DNA of 64,000 nt from Mariniphaga sediminis (GCF_003573545.1 NZ_QWET01000019.1:24038-88037); one strand, 5' to 3'; shown: positions 25,964 to 35,255, counted from the first letter of the stretch. Notes: generated from the letters alone by a model not told the origin. Numbers and translations: made by a program.

Positions 25964-26464
25964 ATGACACAAATTACATTTAAAGGAAATCCAATGAGTA
26001 CGGTAGGAGAACTACCCAAAGTAGGCGAAAAAGCTAAAGATTTTACATTGGTAAAAGGTGATATGTCCCGGGTAGGTTTAGCCGATTTTAAAGGTTCAAA
26101 GTTGGTTTTGAATATTTTTCTCAGTCTTGATACCAGCACTTGTGCCGCTTCAGTCCGTCAATTCAATCAAGCGGCAGCCAATCTTGAAAACACAAAGGTG
26201 CTTTGTATTTCGAAAGATCTTCCGTTTGCACAATCACGGTTTTGTGCTGCTGAGGGAATTGAAAATGTTATCACGTTATCTGACTTTGCAACGGCTGAAT
26301 TTGGAAAGAATTACGGTCTTGAAATAGCCGATGGCCCGCTGCAGGGTTTGCTTTCCCGGGTAGTTATTGTTGTAGATGAAAACGGGACAATCTCTTACAT
26401 TCAACGGGTTCAGGAGAATTCACATGAACCTGATTATACTGATGTACTGAAAGCTTTACAATAA
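25964..26464 (+). CDS. tpx: Thiol peroxidase, Tpx-type peroxiredoxin, with an altered active-site Pro
   Basis: A 166-residue Tpx that reduces hydroperoxides using thioredoxin-derived electrons. The peroxidatic cysteine is C60 in DTSTCAASVRQF and the resolving cysteine C94 in SRFCAAEG, spaced as in E. coli Tpx (C61 and C95). The arginine of the active site (SVR) is intact. The peroxiredoxin motif PxxxTxxC normally has Pro seven residues before the cysteine; here it is L53 (codon CTC), giving LSLDTSTC. The start at 25964 (MTQITFKGNP) matches the family. A terminator follows at once, so it is monocistronic. Confidence 0.92.
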   Translation: MTQITFKGNPMSTVGELPKVGEKAKDFTLVKGDMSRVGLADFKGSKLVLNIFLSLDTSTCAASVRQFNQAAANLENTKVLCISKDLPFAQSRFCAAEGIENVITLSDFATAEFGKNYGLEIADGPLQGLLSRVVIVVDENGTISYIQRVQENSHEPDYTDVLKALQ

Positions 26465-26489
26465 CATTTTGAATGAAAAGTTTTAGAAG

Positions 26490-26522
26490 CCGTGTCCGGA
26501 ATATTTCGGGCACGGTTTTTTA
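26490..26522 (+). terminator. Intrinsic terminator after tpx
   Basis: CCGTGTCCG (26490-26498) with CGGGCACGG (26507-26515), one wobble pair, 8-base loop, then six to seven T residues. Confidence 0.85.
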
Positions 26523-26687
26523 TGTGCTTTCCTTTCTGCTGGCATGTTGAATAAGTGCGGGACAGCTGTAATTTCAGCATCCGTTAATAATGGCAGATTT
26601 AAACAAATTACTTTCTGTCCAAAGGAAAACGGGGTTCGTAACCTGTATTCTAAATTGTTTTCAGTAAATTCGACCGGTTTCAAAAAG

Positions 26688-27599
26688 ATGACAATGCTGA
26701 CAATCAACATTCCGGTTTACAACATTGAAGTAAACGACCTGGCAAGGCAACTTCTGGAGCAGGCACAGGAACTGAAAATTGATTTTGAAATCAGAATTTA
26801 CGACGACGGATCTGCCGATGCGATTAAAATAAAAAACCGTGAGTTGGCTAAAACACCCCATGTAATTTACCATGAGTTAGAGCAAAACCTTGGCCGTGCA
26901 GCTATTCGGAATAAAATGGGGTTTGATTCTTTACATAAATACCTGTTGTTTATTGATGCTGACTCGAAGGTAATTTCCGAAAGATATCTTGAAAACTACC
27001 TGAAATTTGTAACTCCGGGTTGTGTTTTGTGTGGAGGAACAGCGTATTCCCCGGAAAAACCTGCGAGACAGGAAAAGATCTTACGTTGGGTATATGGCCG
27101 GCAGCGGGAAGCCGTTCCGGCAAAAGAACGAAACGGTAAAAAAGGGTTTATCATTACCTCAAATAATTTTTTAATGGATGGGGAGGTATTTAAAAAAATC
27201 CATTTCAGGGAGGATCTGGGCCCTTACGGGCATGAAGATACCATGCTGGGATACGACCTTTTTTGTGCGGGTATAAATCCGATCCATGTTCATAATCCAT
27301 TGGAACATACCGGGCTGGAAGATTCAAGTGTTTTTCTGGAAAAAACAAGAAATGCTCTGGAGAACCTCCGGTATATTTCGGAAAAGATTGTTGATAACCG
27401 ATCGGTTTTTTGTCACCGCGTAAAGTTTTTGGCGGAATATAATAAAATTACTTCGGTAGTTCCCCCGTTTCTGCTGCGTTGGTTTTTCAGCCTTTTTCGG
27501 AAAGTAATGGAGAAAAACCTGACAAGTAAAAATCCAATCCTTTGTTGGTTCGACGTATATAAGCTGGGATACTTTTCAATGTTGAAAAGGAAAAAATAG
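26688..27599 (+). CDS. Glycosyltransferase family 2
   Basis: About 303 residues, an inverting GT-A fold sugar transferase. The opening LTINIPVYNIEV, the nucleotide-binding DDG (IYDDGSAD), the metal-binding DAD (LFIDADSK) and the catalytic-region HED (YGHEDTMLGYDL) are all present. The C-terminal basic, hydrophobic stretch (about 265-300) may contact the membrane. The open frame extends upstream to 26544, but that N-terminus is unlike GT2 enzymes; I use the ATG at 26688, with 26694 as an alternative. Sugar donor and acceptor are unknown. It stands alone, not in a polysaccharide cluster. Confidence 0.85.
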   Translation: MTMLTINIPVYNIEVNDLARQLLEQAQELKIDFEIRIYDDGSADAIKIKNRELAKTPHVIYHELEQNLGRAAIRNKMGFDSLHKYLLFIDADSKVISERYLENYLKFVTPGCVLCGGTAYSPEKPARQEKILRWVYGRQREAVPAKERNGKKGFIITSNNFLMDGEVFKKIHFREDLGPYGHEDTMLGYDLFCAGINPIHVHNPLEHTGLEDSSVFLEKTRNALENLRYISEKIVDNRSVFCHRVKFLAEYNKITSVVPPFLLRWFFSLFRKVMEKNLTSKNPILCWFDVYKLGYFSMLKRKK

Positions 27600-27629
27600 G
27601 AAGGTTTCATATTTATAAGGAGATAAAAA

Positions 27630-27666
27630 AACCTTTATGATTTTGGCTATCATAAAGGTTTTCTTT
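27630..27666. terminator. Bidirectional terminator between GT2 and the beta-solenoid gene
   Basis: AACCTTTATGA (27630-27640) with TCATAAAGGTT (27650-27660), 11 perfect pairs, loop TTTTGGCTA. T residues flank it on the plus strand and an A-run precedes it, giving T residues on the minus strand. Confidence 0.8.
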
Positions 27667-27689
27667 TGATTTAAGAGGGACGGGTTGTA

Positions 27690-28733
27690 CTAGTCCAGTT
27701 TAATTTCCCCGTAGCGACTTTCAATATAAACAGTTCCTCCGCTTCCGCTGCCCACTTTCCCTTTCACTCTGCTCACATGGTTTTCACTTGTGCGGTCGCC
27801 GGTAAAGTCGTTTTCAGGATACGAAATTCCACAGTAGTCGCAAGTGGCGTCAATCGAATAACTGGCATTGCCCAATCCCAGTACAATCTGGCCATAGCGG
27901 CTGGTAATGGAAATCGATTCAAAATTACTGTCCACCTTATTCACTTTTACTCCCCCGTAACCGGCCTCTACTTTCAGGCTTTTGGAGAGTTTGTCCATCT
28001 TAATCTTGGTGTATTTGGCAGTTGAAGAAAGAGAACCTATTTCCCCCAAATTGAATGTGTCATATTTCGATTCAGAAATGACCGATTGGGCAGCGTCAAG
28101 ATTAATGACTGTATATTTTGACTCTAACTTTAAATCATTGATCTGTCCCAGGTTAATGGCCGAATATTGGACCGTTATGCTGAGATTGTTTGCCGATTCC
28201 ACATCGGCTTTGCCATAGGCCAGATCCAGCTCTACCAAGCCATTCGGCGGACTATTTAATTTGTTGGCAGAAAAATTTCCATATTGAATATCGAATGTTC
28301 CGTTGGCATTTAACTCATTCACAAAGGTATTCCCATATTTGTTGATTATGTTGAGGTTCTTGTCAGTGGGAATATTTACCGTGTAGTCAATGCTGAATTT
28401 CTGGCGGCTTTTAAAATCATGATTAAGATGTGTTTCGGCAGATATGGTATTGCCGGTTTTGCCAAAACTTACATTAATTTGCTCCAGTAACTCATCTGCT
28501 TTTTTCTCGTTGGGAGCCTCTACCGTTATCAGGACATCAATGGTTACCTCGTTCCCGTTTTTGTTTATTACACTTACATCTCCAAATTTGTTTTTTATTT
28601 CAAGTGTTTGCACACTGCTTGCAGTCCATGATTCATGGTATTCTTTTGTTTTTTCTTCGGCCACTGCTTTTGTTCCGGCAGCCAGACCAACAAGCAAGAA
28701 TAACACTGCAATAAAATTACATTTCACTTTCAT
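27690..28733 (-). CDS. Secreted repeat protein, probable beta-solenoid (DUF4097-like)
   Basis: A 347-residue exported protein (signal peptide about 1-25, ending AVAEEK). After an opening 'LEIKNKFGDVSVINKNGNEVTIDV', the body shows about ten recurrences of an aromatic turn: KYGNTF, QYGNFS, AYGKAD, QYSAIN, KYTVIN, KYDTFN, KYTKIK, GYGGVK, RYGQIV, RYGEIK, spaced roughly 15-25 residues. This regular pattern fits a right-handed beta-helix as in DUF4097/DUF2807-type proteins. No catalytic motif is visible. It is the third gene of a sigma/anti-sigma operon and overlaps the second by 17 bases, so it may be a regulated envelope factor or the sensor of the system. Confidence 0.7.
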   Translation of the reverse strand: MKVKCNFIAVLFLLVGLAAGTKAVAEEKTKEYHESWTASSVQTLEIKNKFGDVSVINKNGNEVTIDVLITVEAPNEKKADELLEQINVSFGKTGNTISAETHLNHDFKSRQKFSIDYTVNIPTDKNLNIINKYGNTFVNELNANGTFDIQYGNFSANKLNSPPNGLVELDLAYGKADVESANNLSITVQYSAINLGQINDLKLESKYTVINLDAAQSVISESKYDTFNLGEIGSLSSTAKYTKIKMDKLSKSLKVEAGYGGVKVNKVDSNFESISITSRYGQIVLGLGNASYSIDATCDYCGISYPENDFTGDRTSENHVSRVKGKVGSGSGGTVYIESRYGEIKLD

Positions 28734-29307
28734 AATTTGTATCGGTTTTTTGTTTTACTTCCTTTAATTTTTCCACAATCATATTTATTAAACTAAGCTT
28801 GGTTTGGTAGTACTCAATCATGGCATTAATTACACGTTCATCATTAGGGTTGGCTGAAAGATCGCGCTGGAGTTTCTCAAAAACCACTTCAAATTCATGG
28901 AGTTCGCCATCCATCATTTGTTGTTCTGTCTCCGAAATGAGTCCTTCGGCAACCAGTTTCTCCCATTGGTTTAAACCCACACTAATTGCATTGGTATAAA
29001 AAAACTCCACTTCCCCGTATTCGGGAGATACCGAAGCGAGAGACATTTCGCCGGTTTCACCTTGAGTTGTTATCGTATTTTTTTCTTCCGATGAAAACCA
29101 GATAATCGCTTGGTTTACTATCAGAAAAGCAAATACGGCCGCAGCGGCAGCTTTCCAAACAACTTGAAGTGTAATCCTTTTTTTCTTTTTATTTGATTTC
29201 TCCAGTTTTGCTTCAAACCGCTCAAAATGTCCTTCTAAGGGTTCGTTGTCGTTCAACCCTTCCCGGTTATTTTTAATCAGCTCTTCTATGTAATCCTTTT
29301 CTTTCAT
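28717..29307 (-). CDS. Membrane-anchored probable anti-sigma factor
   Basis: A 196-residue protein: cytosolic charged N-terminus (about 1-45, including the phrase DNEPLEGHFERFEAKL that recurs in Bacteroidota sigma partners), one membrane helix (about 48-70), and an extracytoplasmic acidic helical domain. No zinc motif. It lies between an ECF sigma gene (2-base gap) and the beta-solenoid gene (17-base overlap), so sequestration of that sigma is the natural inference. Confidence 0.65.
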   Translation of the reverse strand: MKEKDYIEELIKNNREGLNDNEPLEGHFERFEAKLEKSNKKKKRITLQVVWKAAAAAVFAFLIVNQAIIWFSSEEKNTITTQGETGEMSLASVSPEYGEVEFFYTNAISVGLNQWEKLVAEGLISETEQQMMDGELHEFEVVFEKLQRDLSANPNDERVINAMIEYYQTKLSLINMIVEKLKEVKQKTDTNYESEM

Positions 29308-29309
29308 GT

Positions 29310-29864
29310 TTAATTGAATGAAAATATCTCCTTCCCTTTTAGCAGTTCACGTAATTTACTTTTCGCCCTTGACAGCTGGGTGCGCGATGCAGAGTTGCTA
29401 ATACCCAGTATCTGACCTATTTCTTCGTGGTCGTATCCTTCGATGAGGAAGAGGCTTAATACTGTGCGGTATCCGTCAGGTAAACTTCGAATCGCCTTTT
29501 TTATGGACTCTACATTAACTTCTCCTACGTTTTCATTATCGTCGGACAGTTTCAAGGTGCGCTCGCTCACTTCCTCAAACCTCACACGTTTTTTTTTCAA
29601 ATGATCCAAAGAACGGTTTATCACAATTTTTTTCAGCCACGCGCCGAAGCTTACTTCCCCTTTGTAGGTGTCTATTTTTCTGAACGCTTTCAGAAATGCT
29701 TCCTGCATAATGTCTTCGGCCTCTGCTTCTTCGTTCACAATCCTCAGGCTCACACTGTACATTGGTTTATAATATAACTTGTACAACTGGAATTGTGCTT
29801 CCCGGTTTCCCTTCCGACACAAATCGATGAGCTCCTGATGAATATTTTTGTACTGCGTTTCCAA
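29310..29864 (-). CDS. RNA polymerase ECF sigma-70 factor (TTG start)
   Basis: A 184-residue ECF sigma. Region 2: FQLYKLYYKPMYSVSLRIV, EAEDIMQEAFLKAFRKI, FGAWLKKIVINRSLDHLKK. Region 4: LPDGYRTVLSLFLIEGYDHEEIGQIL then SNSASRTQLSRAKSKLREL. The frame is closed by a stop three codons upstream of TTG at 29864, and the next Met is residue 35, inside region 2, so TTG is the most likely start. It begins a three-gene operon with the anti-sigma and beta-solenoid genes. Confidence 0.9.
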   Translation of the reverse strand: METQYKNIHQELIDLCRKGNREAQFQLYKLYYKPMYSVSLRIVNEEAEAEDIMQEAFLKAFRKIDTYKGEVSFGAWLKKIVINRSLDHLKKKRVRFEEVSERTLKLSDDNENVGEVNVESIKKAIRSLPDGYRTVLSLFLIEGYDHEEIGQILGISNSASRTQLSRAKSKLRELLKGKEIFSFN

Positions 29865-29938
29865 TTTGTTTTAGTTCCGGTTCAATGACGATGGTATTTT
29901 ACGATTGTTGCATTATAAGTGATTATTTTTTTATACGA

Positions 29939-30151
29939 CTATTTATTCCCAAAAGAGAGAAGCAGATGAATGTCTTCTTGTTGGGGGAGTTGATTCATTA
30001 AAATGGTGTGTGAACCATCCGGTTCGGCTGTTGAGATAACCAATGGATTAGCATGCGAAAGATTTTTGTATGCTATGGTTTTGATGGCACAGGCAGGGGA
30101 GCCTGTATTTTCAGGAATGGCGGGTTTGATCAAAACGAAAGATATTTTCAT
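29939..30151 (-). pseudogene. Truncated TrmH/SpoU-family RNA methyltransferase remnant (TrmJ-like N-terminus)
   Basis: A 70-residue frame whose first half matches the start of TrmJ/TrmL-type RNA methyltransferases: FVLIKPAIPENTG corresponds to VLVxPxxPENxG, then AIKTIAYKNL to AxKTMGxxxL, ANPL to VNPL, and GSHTILMN to the GSxxILxNA block. The remaining roughly 90-100 residues of the SPOUT domain, including the SAM knot, are absent: 75 bases downstream is the sigma gene start. The family's conserved arginine (GAxAR) is replaced by SPACA, also suggesting decay. It is unlikely to be active. Confidence 0.5.
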
Positions 30152-30201
30152 AAGTTTTTTAGAAAACAGGTTCCAAAAAATGCAACAATTTCCCGGCTCA
30201 G

Positions 30202-30900
30202 CTACTTTAGCGAGTTGTAGTACTGAACCAGTTCTTTCAGTGTCTCAGGTTTATTGGGTCTCACTTTATTATTTTTGATAAAGGAGGCCACGTCTTTTTT
30301 GTGATCGGAGAGAGCAATTTCCAAATCTTTCTTACCAGCCACCAGCAAAGCAGGCTTTTTCCCTATTCTGATATAATACTCGTCTGCTCTTCTGGAGAAT
30401 TTTGGCGGTTGGGCATCCTGGTAGCCACCCGGTTTCTTCGCTTCTTCAAACTCTACGGAAAGACGGGAATACAAGGTTGCATAGCCCTTCTCTAATACCA
30501 CAAAAAAACCGTACTTCATTTTTTTTACATGCAGATAGGGGATATACTCAAATTGGTATTCTCCAAATTCTATTTTTTCTACGATTTCAGGAGTGGCCAT
30601 TGCTTGTACCGGGCCGTCTCCTGAACGAAATTCTATCTGGTCGTTAAAAATATTGTAACGAAGCAGAATCCCGACAAACTGGGTTTGGGAGGTGGTAAAT
30701 ACCGAACCTTCAATAAAATCATCATTCAGATAAGGCGACCCATCGATATTCTTTTCAGTAAGAGTTGATCTCCAATTGCCTTTTTTTAAGTTGTACGAGT
30801 TATAAAATTCACTGGCTGTTCTTACTTCCCAATTTAACTGAGCAAAAGAGTAAGCCGAAACCCAAAGAAGAAAGACCGAAATGAACCATAGTCGTTTCAT
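30202..30900 (-). CDS. Hypothetical secreted protein
   Basis: A 232-residue protein with a clear signal peptide (MKRLWFISVFLLWVSAYSFAQ). The mature part contains alternating beta-like segments (IEFRSGDGPVQAMATPEIVEKIEFG, cut as seen, then EYIPYLHVKKMKYGFFVVLEKG) and a C-terminal helical stretch with Lys and Asp repeats. Similar short exported proteins with the phrase ADEYYIRIG occur in Bacteroidota, but I assign no function. It lies between the TrmH remnant and the rnf operon with no evident partner. Confidence 0.55.
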   Translation of the reverse strand: MKRLWFISVFLLWVSAYSFAQLNWEVRTASEFYNSYNLKKGNWRSTLTEKNIDGSPYLNDDFIEGSVFTTSQTQFVGILLRYNIFNDQIEFRSGDGPVQAMATPEIVEKIEFGEYQFEYIPYLHVKKMKYGFFVVLEKGYATLYSRLSVEFEEAKKPGGYQDAQPPKFSRRADEYYIRIGKKPALLVAGKKDLEIALSDHKKDVASFIKNNKVRPNKPETLKELVQYYNSLK

Positions 30901-31090
30901 TTTTTGCTGTTTTGAATTGTAAGGCTAAAAGTGGCAATAATTTATGAATTTCAGAAAAAGTTATAAACGAATATCAAAACAGAAATATTACCGACTCATC
31001 CGTTGGCATGAAAAACGGAGGTTCCAGGAGAAACTGATTTTGAAATTTGGAACGGCCACCGGGTTGTCCCACGGGGGCCAAGTATTATAT

Positions 31091-31663
31091 TTATACCAGT
31101 CCGGAGAATCCCATAAATGCCATGGCCAGAATACCGGCTGCAATTAATGCAATTGGCGTTCCTTTAAGTCCTTTGGGGACATTCTGTAGTTCGAGGTGTT
31201 CCCGGATTCCTGCGAAAATAATAAGCGCCAGTCCAAATCCTACGGCATTGGATACGGCAAAAACCACGCCCTCCAACAGGTTAAACTCTTTTTGTATGGT
31301 AAGAATGGCCACACCCAAAATCGCACAGTTGGTTGTGATGAGCGGAAGAAAAATTCCAAGCGCCTGATAAAGGGCCGGACTCACTTTTTTCAGGATAATT
31401 TCTACTAGTTGGACCAACGACGCAATGACCAGAATAAAAGCAATGGTTTGCAGGTAGGCCAATCCAAAAGGATTGAGAATAGCCGTTTGAATGAGGTAGG
31501 TAACAATGGTAGCCAGAACCATTACGAATGCCACAGCACCTGTCATCCCAATAGCAGTGGAGAGCCGCTTGGAAACCCCCAAAAACGGGCAGATCCCAAG
31601 AAACTGCATTAAAACAATATTGTTAACGAGTATGGCTGCAATAACTATTACGAGGTAGTTCAT
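31091..31663 (-). CDS. rnfA: Ion-translocating Rnf electron transport complex subunit A
   Basis: A 190-residue integral membrane protein with six predicted helices. Family blocks [20 protein letters not shown] near the N-terminus and [14 protein letters not shown] are the hallmark cysteine-containing half-helices, which together with RnfE hold a [2Fe-2S] cluster at the membrane midplane. It is last in the operon, 12 bases after rnfE. Confidence 0.95.
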   Translation of the reverse strand: MNYLVIVIAAILVNNIVLMQFLGICPFLGVSKRLSTAIGMTGAVAFVMVLATIVTYLIQTAILNPFGLAYLQTIAFILVIASLVQLVEIILKKVSPALYQALGIFLPLITTNCAILGVAILTIQKEFNLLEGVVFAVSNAVGFGLALIIFAGIREHLELQNVPKGLKGTPIALIAAGILAMAFMGFSGLV

Positions 31664-31675
31664 GATGTATTTCTC

Positions 31676-32260
31676 CTAATCTTTTTTAATCTGGTTAATA
31701 AGGGCAATCAGGTAGCCTAAAACGATAAATGCGCCAGGCGCTAAAACAAAAAGCAGGGTGACATAATTTTCGGAATAAATGGTAATGTTGAAAAGTTTGC
31801 CACTTCCCAGCAACTCCCTGATTCCACCCAGCAGAACAAGTGCGAAACTAAATCCCAGACCAATTCCAAGGCCGTCGACCGCAGCAGTAAGCAGGTTGTT
31901 TTTCGAAGCAAAAGCTTCAGCGCGGCCCAGTACAATACAGTTTACCACAATAAGTGGAATAAACAATCCCAGGCTTTTGTACAGTGCCGGCAGGTAGGCC
32001 TGCATTACCAATTGAACCACTGTAACAAATGCGGCAATGATTACGATAAAACTGGGGATACGCACTTTATCGGGAATCAGGCTTTTAATTAATGACACTA
32101 CAATGTTTGACATGAGTAGTACAAAAGTGGTAGCCAAACCCATTCCCAATCCGTTAATGGCGGATGACGTCACACCCAGGGTAGGGCACATTCCCAGCAA
32201 CAACACAAAAACCGGGTTTTCTTTTATAAATCCTTTTGAAAAATTTTTCCACTGATTCAT
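31676..32260 (-). CDS. rnfE: Ion-translocating Rnf electron transport complex subunit E
   Basis: A 194-residue integral membrane protein homologous to RnfA. Blocks [20 protein letters not shown] and [20 protein letters not shown] carry the paired Cys residues that share the intramembrane cluster with RnfA. Position after rnfG and 12 bases before rnfA fits the usual DGEA order. Confidence 0.95.
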   Translation of the reverse strand: MNQWKNFSKGFIKENPVFVLLLGMCPTLGVTSSAINGLGMGLATTFVLLMSNIVVSLIKSLIPDKVRIPSFIVIIAAFVTVVQLVMQAYLPALYKSLGLFIPLIVVNCIVLGRAEAFASKNNLLTAAVDGLGIGLGFSFALVLLGGIRELLGSGKLFNITIYSENYVTLLFVLAPGAFIVLGYLIALINQIKKD

Positions 32261-32271
32261 AAGCTTACTTT

Positions 32272-32877
32272 TTAATTTTTCCTCGATTCAGAGGGTAGTT
32301 CCACTTTTTGATATGCTTCAAACGCCCGCACCAATGCATCAAGAAAAGCACGGGAGGTAATGGTAGATGCCGTTATCGCATCAATGTCCCCGCCATCTTT
32401 AGAAACTTCAAATTTATACGACTGCGGATTTTTTCCAACCACATTCTGGTTGGGTTTATCCACGTTGCGGAACCATACATCCATTTTTGAACCCAGACCG
32501 GGTGTCTCCGCATGTTCCAGTACTTCATATCCCGATATATTTCCTGCATTGTCTATTCCCGTCATAATGGAGATAAAACCGCTAAAACCTTTGTTGGTAA
32601 AAGTTTTTACGGCAACTCCCACTAATTCTCCATTTTTGTATGCAGGGAAAAATTCAATGCTATCCCCGGATGATTCGGCTGCAACTTTATAGGAATCACC
32701 CAGTTCTCCAAACTCAGGCAATACCTTTTCAATGGCTTCACTTTGCGCTTTCAGTTTAGAGAGTTCAATGGCTTCTTTTGTCAAGTTGTAAACAAAACCA
32801 AGCGCAGTGGCTGCAATAAATGTCACTGCAAAAAGCGTTACAACCATGTTAATAAATGTCGATTCACGTTTTGCCAT
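32272..32877 (-). CDS. rnfG: Rnf complex subunit G (covalent FMN)
   Basis: A 201-residue subunit with one N-terminal membrane helix and a periplasmic FMN-binding domain. The flavinylation motif is [17 protein letters not shown], in which the Thr following Ala-Ser corresponds to the FMN-linked residue; the canonical motif is SGATxxS, so this copy is TASTITS. An upstream block, ETPGLGSKM, is typical. The ApbE flavin transferase needed for attachment is not in this window. The gene overlaps spacing of rnfD by only two bases. Confidence 0.93.
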   Translation of the reverse strand: MAKRESTFINMVVTLFAVTFIAATALGFVYNLTKEAIELSKLKAQSEAIEKVLPEFGELGDSYKVAAESSGDSIEFFPAYKNGELVGVAVKTFTNKGFSGFISIMTGIDNAGNISGYEVLEHAETPGLGSKMDVWFRNVDKPNQNVVGKNPQSYKFEVSKDGGDIDAITASTITSRAFLDALVRAFEAYQKVELPSESRKN

Positions 32878-32879
32878 AA

Positions 32880-33860
32880 CTAATTTCCTCCAAAGCGTTT
32901 TGGTTTTATATAAGTATTTATGAGCGGTGTAAACGCGTTCATAATCAGGATGGCAAATGAAATACCTTCCGGATACGCCCCAAAGAGGCGAATGCTGATG
33001 GTAATAACTCCAATTCCGACCCCGTAAATAATCTGTCCTTTCGGAGTCATGGGGGAAGTGACCATGTCGGTTGCCATAAAAATGGCTCCCAGCATTAACC
33101 CTCCGGACAGAATATGGTACAATGGATTAATATAGTTCTGCGGATCGACCAGCCAGAAAATTGCTGCAATAGCAGCCACCGAAACTATCACTGAGACTGG
33201 AATATGCCAGGTTATAACTTTTCGAATCAACATATACAAACCACCCACAATAAGAAAGAGCGCTGAAATTTCTCCCAGTGACCCGCCGATGTTTCCGAGC
33301 AACATGTCGGTTGCTGAAGGCAAGTCCTTTGAAATTTGTGCAATCGGCGTCCCGTTTACCAATCCTTCTTTTATAATACCCAGAGGAGTCGCGGTAGTCA
33401 GTGCATCTGTAGCGCTTTGCCTTGTCGCAGGCCAGGAGGTCATTTGTACGGGGAAGGAAATCAGCAGAAAGACCCTGCCCACCAGCGCAGGATTAAAAAT
33501 ATTGCCTCCAAGGCCACCAAAAGACAGTTTCCCAATACCAATGGCCGCAAGCGCCCCGATAACTATTATCCACCAGGGAATACCGGATGGAACGTTAAAT
33601 GCCAGAAGAATACCTGTGATCAGTGCCGAACCGTCAGTAATGGAAGGTTTCACTTTCATCAGGTACTTTTGAATTATATACTCGAATGCAAGGCAAGCGA
33701 CAATTGCAATAAGCGTAACACGCAGGGCATCGACCCCCAAAACAAATACCGACCATAAAAGCGCCGGAATCATGGCATAAACCACGCGATACATAATTTT
33801 CCGGGTGGTATCGTCGGAATAAATATGTGGAGATGGTGAAACCGTATATAAGTTACTCAT
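32880..33860 (-). CDS. rnfD: Rnf complex subunit D (covalent FMN)
   Basis: A 326-residue integral membrane subunit (NqrB-like). The flavinylation motif TTATPLG (in DALTTATPLGIIKEG, about residue 155) is intact. Other blocks are SPHIYSDDTTRKIMYRVVYA at the N-terminus, GGLGGNIFNPALVGRVF and FMATDMVTSPMTPKGQIIYG. It forms the sodium- or proton-translocating core with RnfG, E and A. Confidence 0.95.
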   Translation of the reverse strand: MSNLYTVSPSPHIYSDDTTRKIMYRVVYAMIPALLWSVFVLGVDALRVTLIAIVACLAFEYIIQKYLMKVKPSITDGSALITGILLAFNVPSGIPWWIIVIGALAAIGIGKLSFGGLGGNIFNPALVGRVFLLISFPVQMTSWPATRQSATDALTTATPLGIIKEGLVNGTPIAQISKDLPSATDMLLGNIGGSLGEISALFLIVGGLYMLIRKVITWHIPVSVIVSVAAIAAIFWLVDPQNYINPLYHILSGGLMLGAIFMATDMVTSPMTPKGQIIYGVGIGVITISIRLFGAYPEGISFAILIMNAFTPLINTYIKPKRFGGN

Positions 33861-33917
33861 TATCAGTTTAAGATTTCGAGTTTAAAAATTAATCTTTTGT
33901 TTTTTCAGACTAACAGT

Positions 33918-35249
33918 TTATTTTTTTCGCGAACGAATGATTTCTCCTACTTTCCCTTTCCCAAAACGGATGTAATCGAGTAAAGGCCGGCTTGAAGGAC
34001 AAGTGTAACTACATGAACCACATTCAATACAATCCATGATCTTGTTGTCTTCGGAACGGTCAAAAATTTGTTTTTCGGCCAGGGTCATCAGCAGGTAAGG
34101 TTCCAGGCCCATTGGGCAGGCCGAAACACAGCGGGAACAACGAATACAGGCGATTACCTCCTCCCGTTTCGATTCTTCTTTTTTCATCAGTAAAATTCCC
34201 GAGGTGCCTTTGGTTACAGGCACATCGAGCGAGGCAATTGCACGTCCCATCATGGGCCCGCCGCTGATTATTTTTCCGGTATCCTCAGGCAGTCCACCAG
34301 TGGCCTCTACCAGGGCAGAGGTGGGTGTTCCCATCCGTACCCGGAAATTGGAAGGTTTGGCTACTCCTTTTCCGGTAATGGTTACCACGCGTTCAAAAAG
34401 TGGCTTATTCTTTTGTATGGCTTCGTAAACGGCGAAGGCAGTTCCAACATTGCTTACCACAGCACCAACTGCAATGGGCAGGCCACCCGAGGGAACTTCT
34501 CTTCCGGTGACTGCTTTAATCAATTGCTTTTCACCTCCCTGAGGATATTTAACTTTCAGGACAGCAATGTCGATCCCTTCATATTCTTTTGATTTTTGCG
34601 AAAGTAACTGAATGGCATCTGCTTTATTGTTTTCAATGCCTATAACAGCCTTTTCTACATTCATTGCTTTCTTCAGCAATTGTATTCCTACCAGGATTTC
34701 GTCCGCTTTTTCAAGCATCAACCGGTGGTCGGAAGTGAGGTAGGGTTCGCATTCCACTCCATTGATTAAAAGGACTTCTGCTTTCATTCCTTTGGGAGGA
34801 ACGAGTTTTACGTGGGTGGGGAATGTTGCACCACCCAGTCCTACAATTCCAGCTTCCTGTATTTTTTTGATGATTTCAGCGCCTTCGAGATCGAACTCCT
34901 TTTTCAGTTCTTCTGTCCGGTCAATGTCTTCCACCCATTCGTCCCCTTCCACATCAATTAAAATGCCTTGTTTCGGATAACCGGAACTGTCGGCCTGGAA
35001 ATCGACTTTCTTCACTTTTCCGGAAACGGATGAATGGATATTGGTAGAGACAAAACTGCTGCTTTTGGCAATTATCTGTCCCGTTTTTACCTGGTCGCCG
35101 CGCTGGACAACCGGAGTTGCCGGCGCCCCGATATGTTGCGCAACCGGAATAAATACCGATGCGGGAAGAGGCAACACTTCAATAGGATTGCCGGCTGACA
35201 GTTTGTTTTCAGGAGGATGAACCCCTCCCTTTTTGAACGTTTTTAACAT
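33918..35249 (-). CDS. rnfC: Rnf complex subunit C (NADH-binding)
   Basis: A 443-residue subunit that takes electrons from, or passes them to, NAD. It has an N-terminal barrel-sandwich hybrid domain (GAPATPVVQRGDQVKTGQ), an NADH- and FMN-binding domain with a glycine-rich loop (VGLGGATFPTHVKL, cut as seen) and GVECEPYLTSD, and two C-terminal 4Fe-4S motifs, CIRCSRCVSACPM and CIECGSCSYTCPS. All family features are present at normal length. It sits between rnfB and rnfD with a 57-base gap to rnfD, the largest in the operon. Confidence 0.95.
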   Translation of the reverse strand: MLKTFKKGGVHPPENKLSAGNPIEVLPLPASVFIPVAQHIGAPATPVVQRGDQVKTGQIIAKSSSFVSTNIHSSVSGKVKKVDFQADSSGYPKQGILIDVEGDEWVEDIDRTEELKKEFDLEGAEIIKKIQEAGIVGLGGATFPTHVKLVPPKGMKAEVLLINGVECEPYLTSDHRLMLEKADEILVGIQLLKKAMNVEKAVIGIENNKADAIQLLSQKSKEYEGIDIAVLKVKYPQGGEKQLIKAVTGREVPSGGLPIAVGAVVSNVGTAFAVYEAIQKNKPLFERVVTITGKGVAKPSNFRVRMGTPTSALVEATGGLPEDTGKIISGGPMMGRAIASLDVPVTKGTSGILLMKKEESKREEVIACIRCSRCVSACPMGLEPYLLMTLAEKQIFDRSEDNKIMDCIECGSCSYTCPSSRPLLDYIRFGKGKVGEIIRSRKK

Positions 35250-35255
35250 TCTTTT

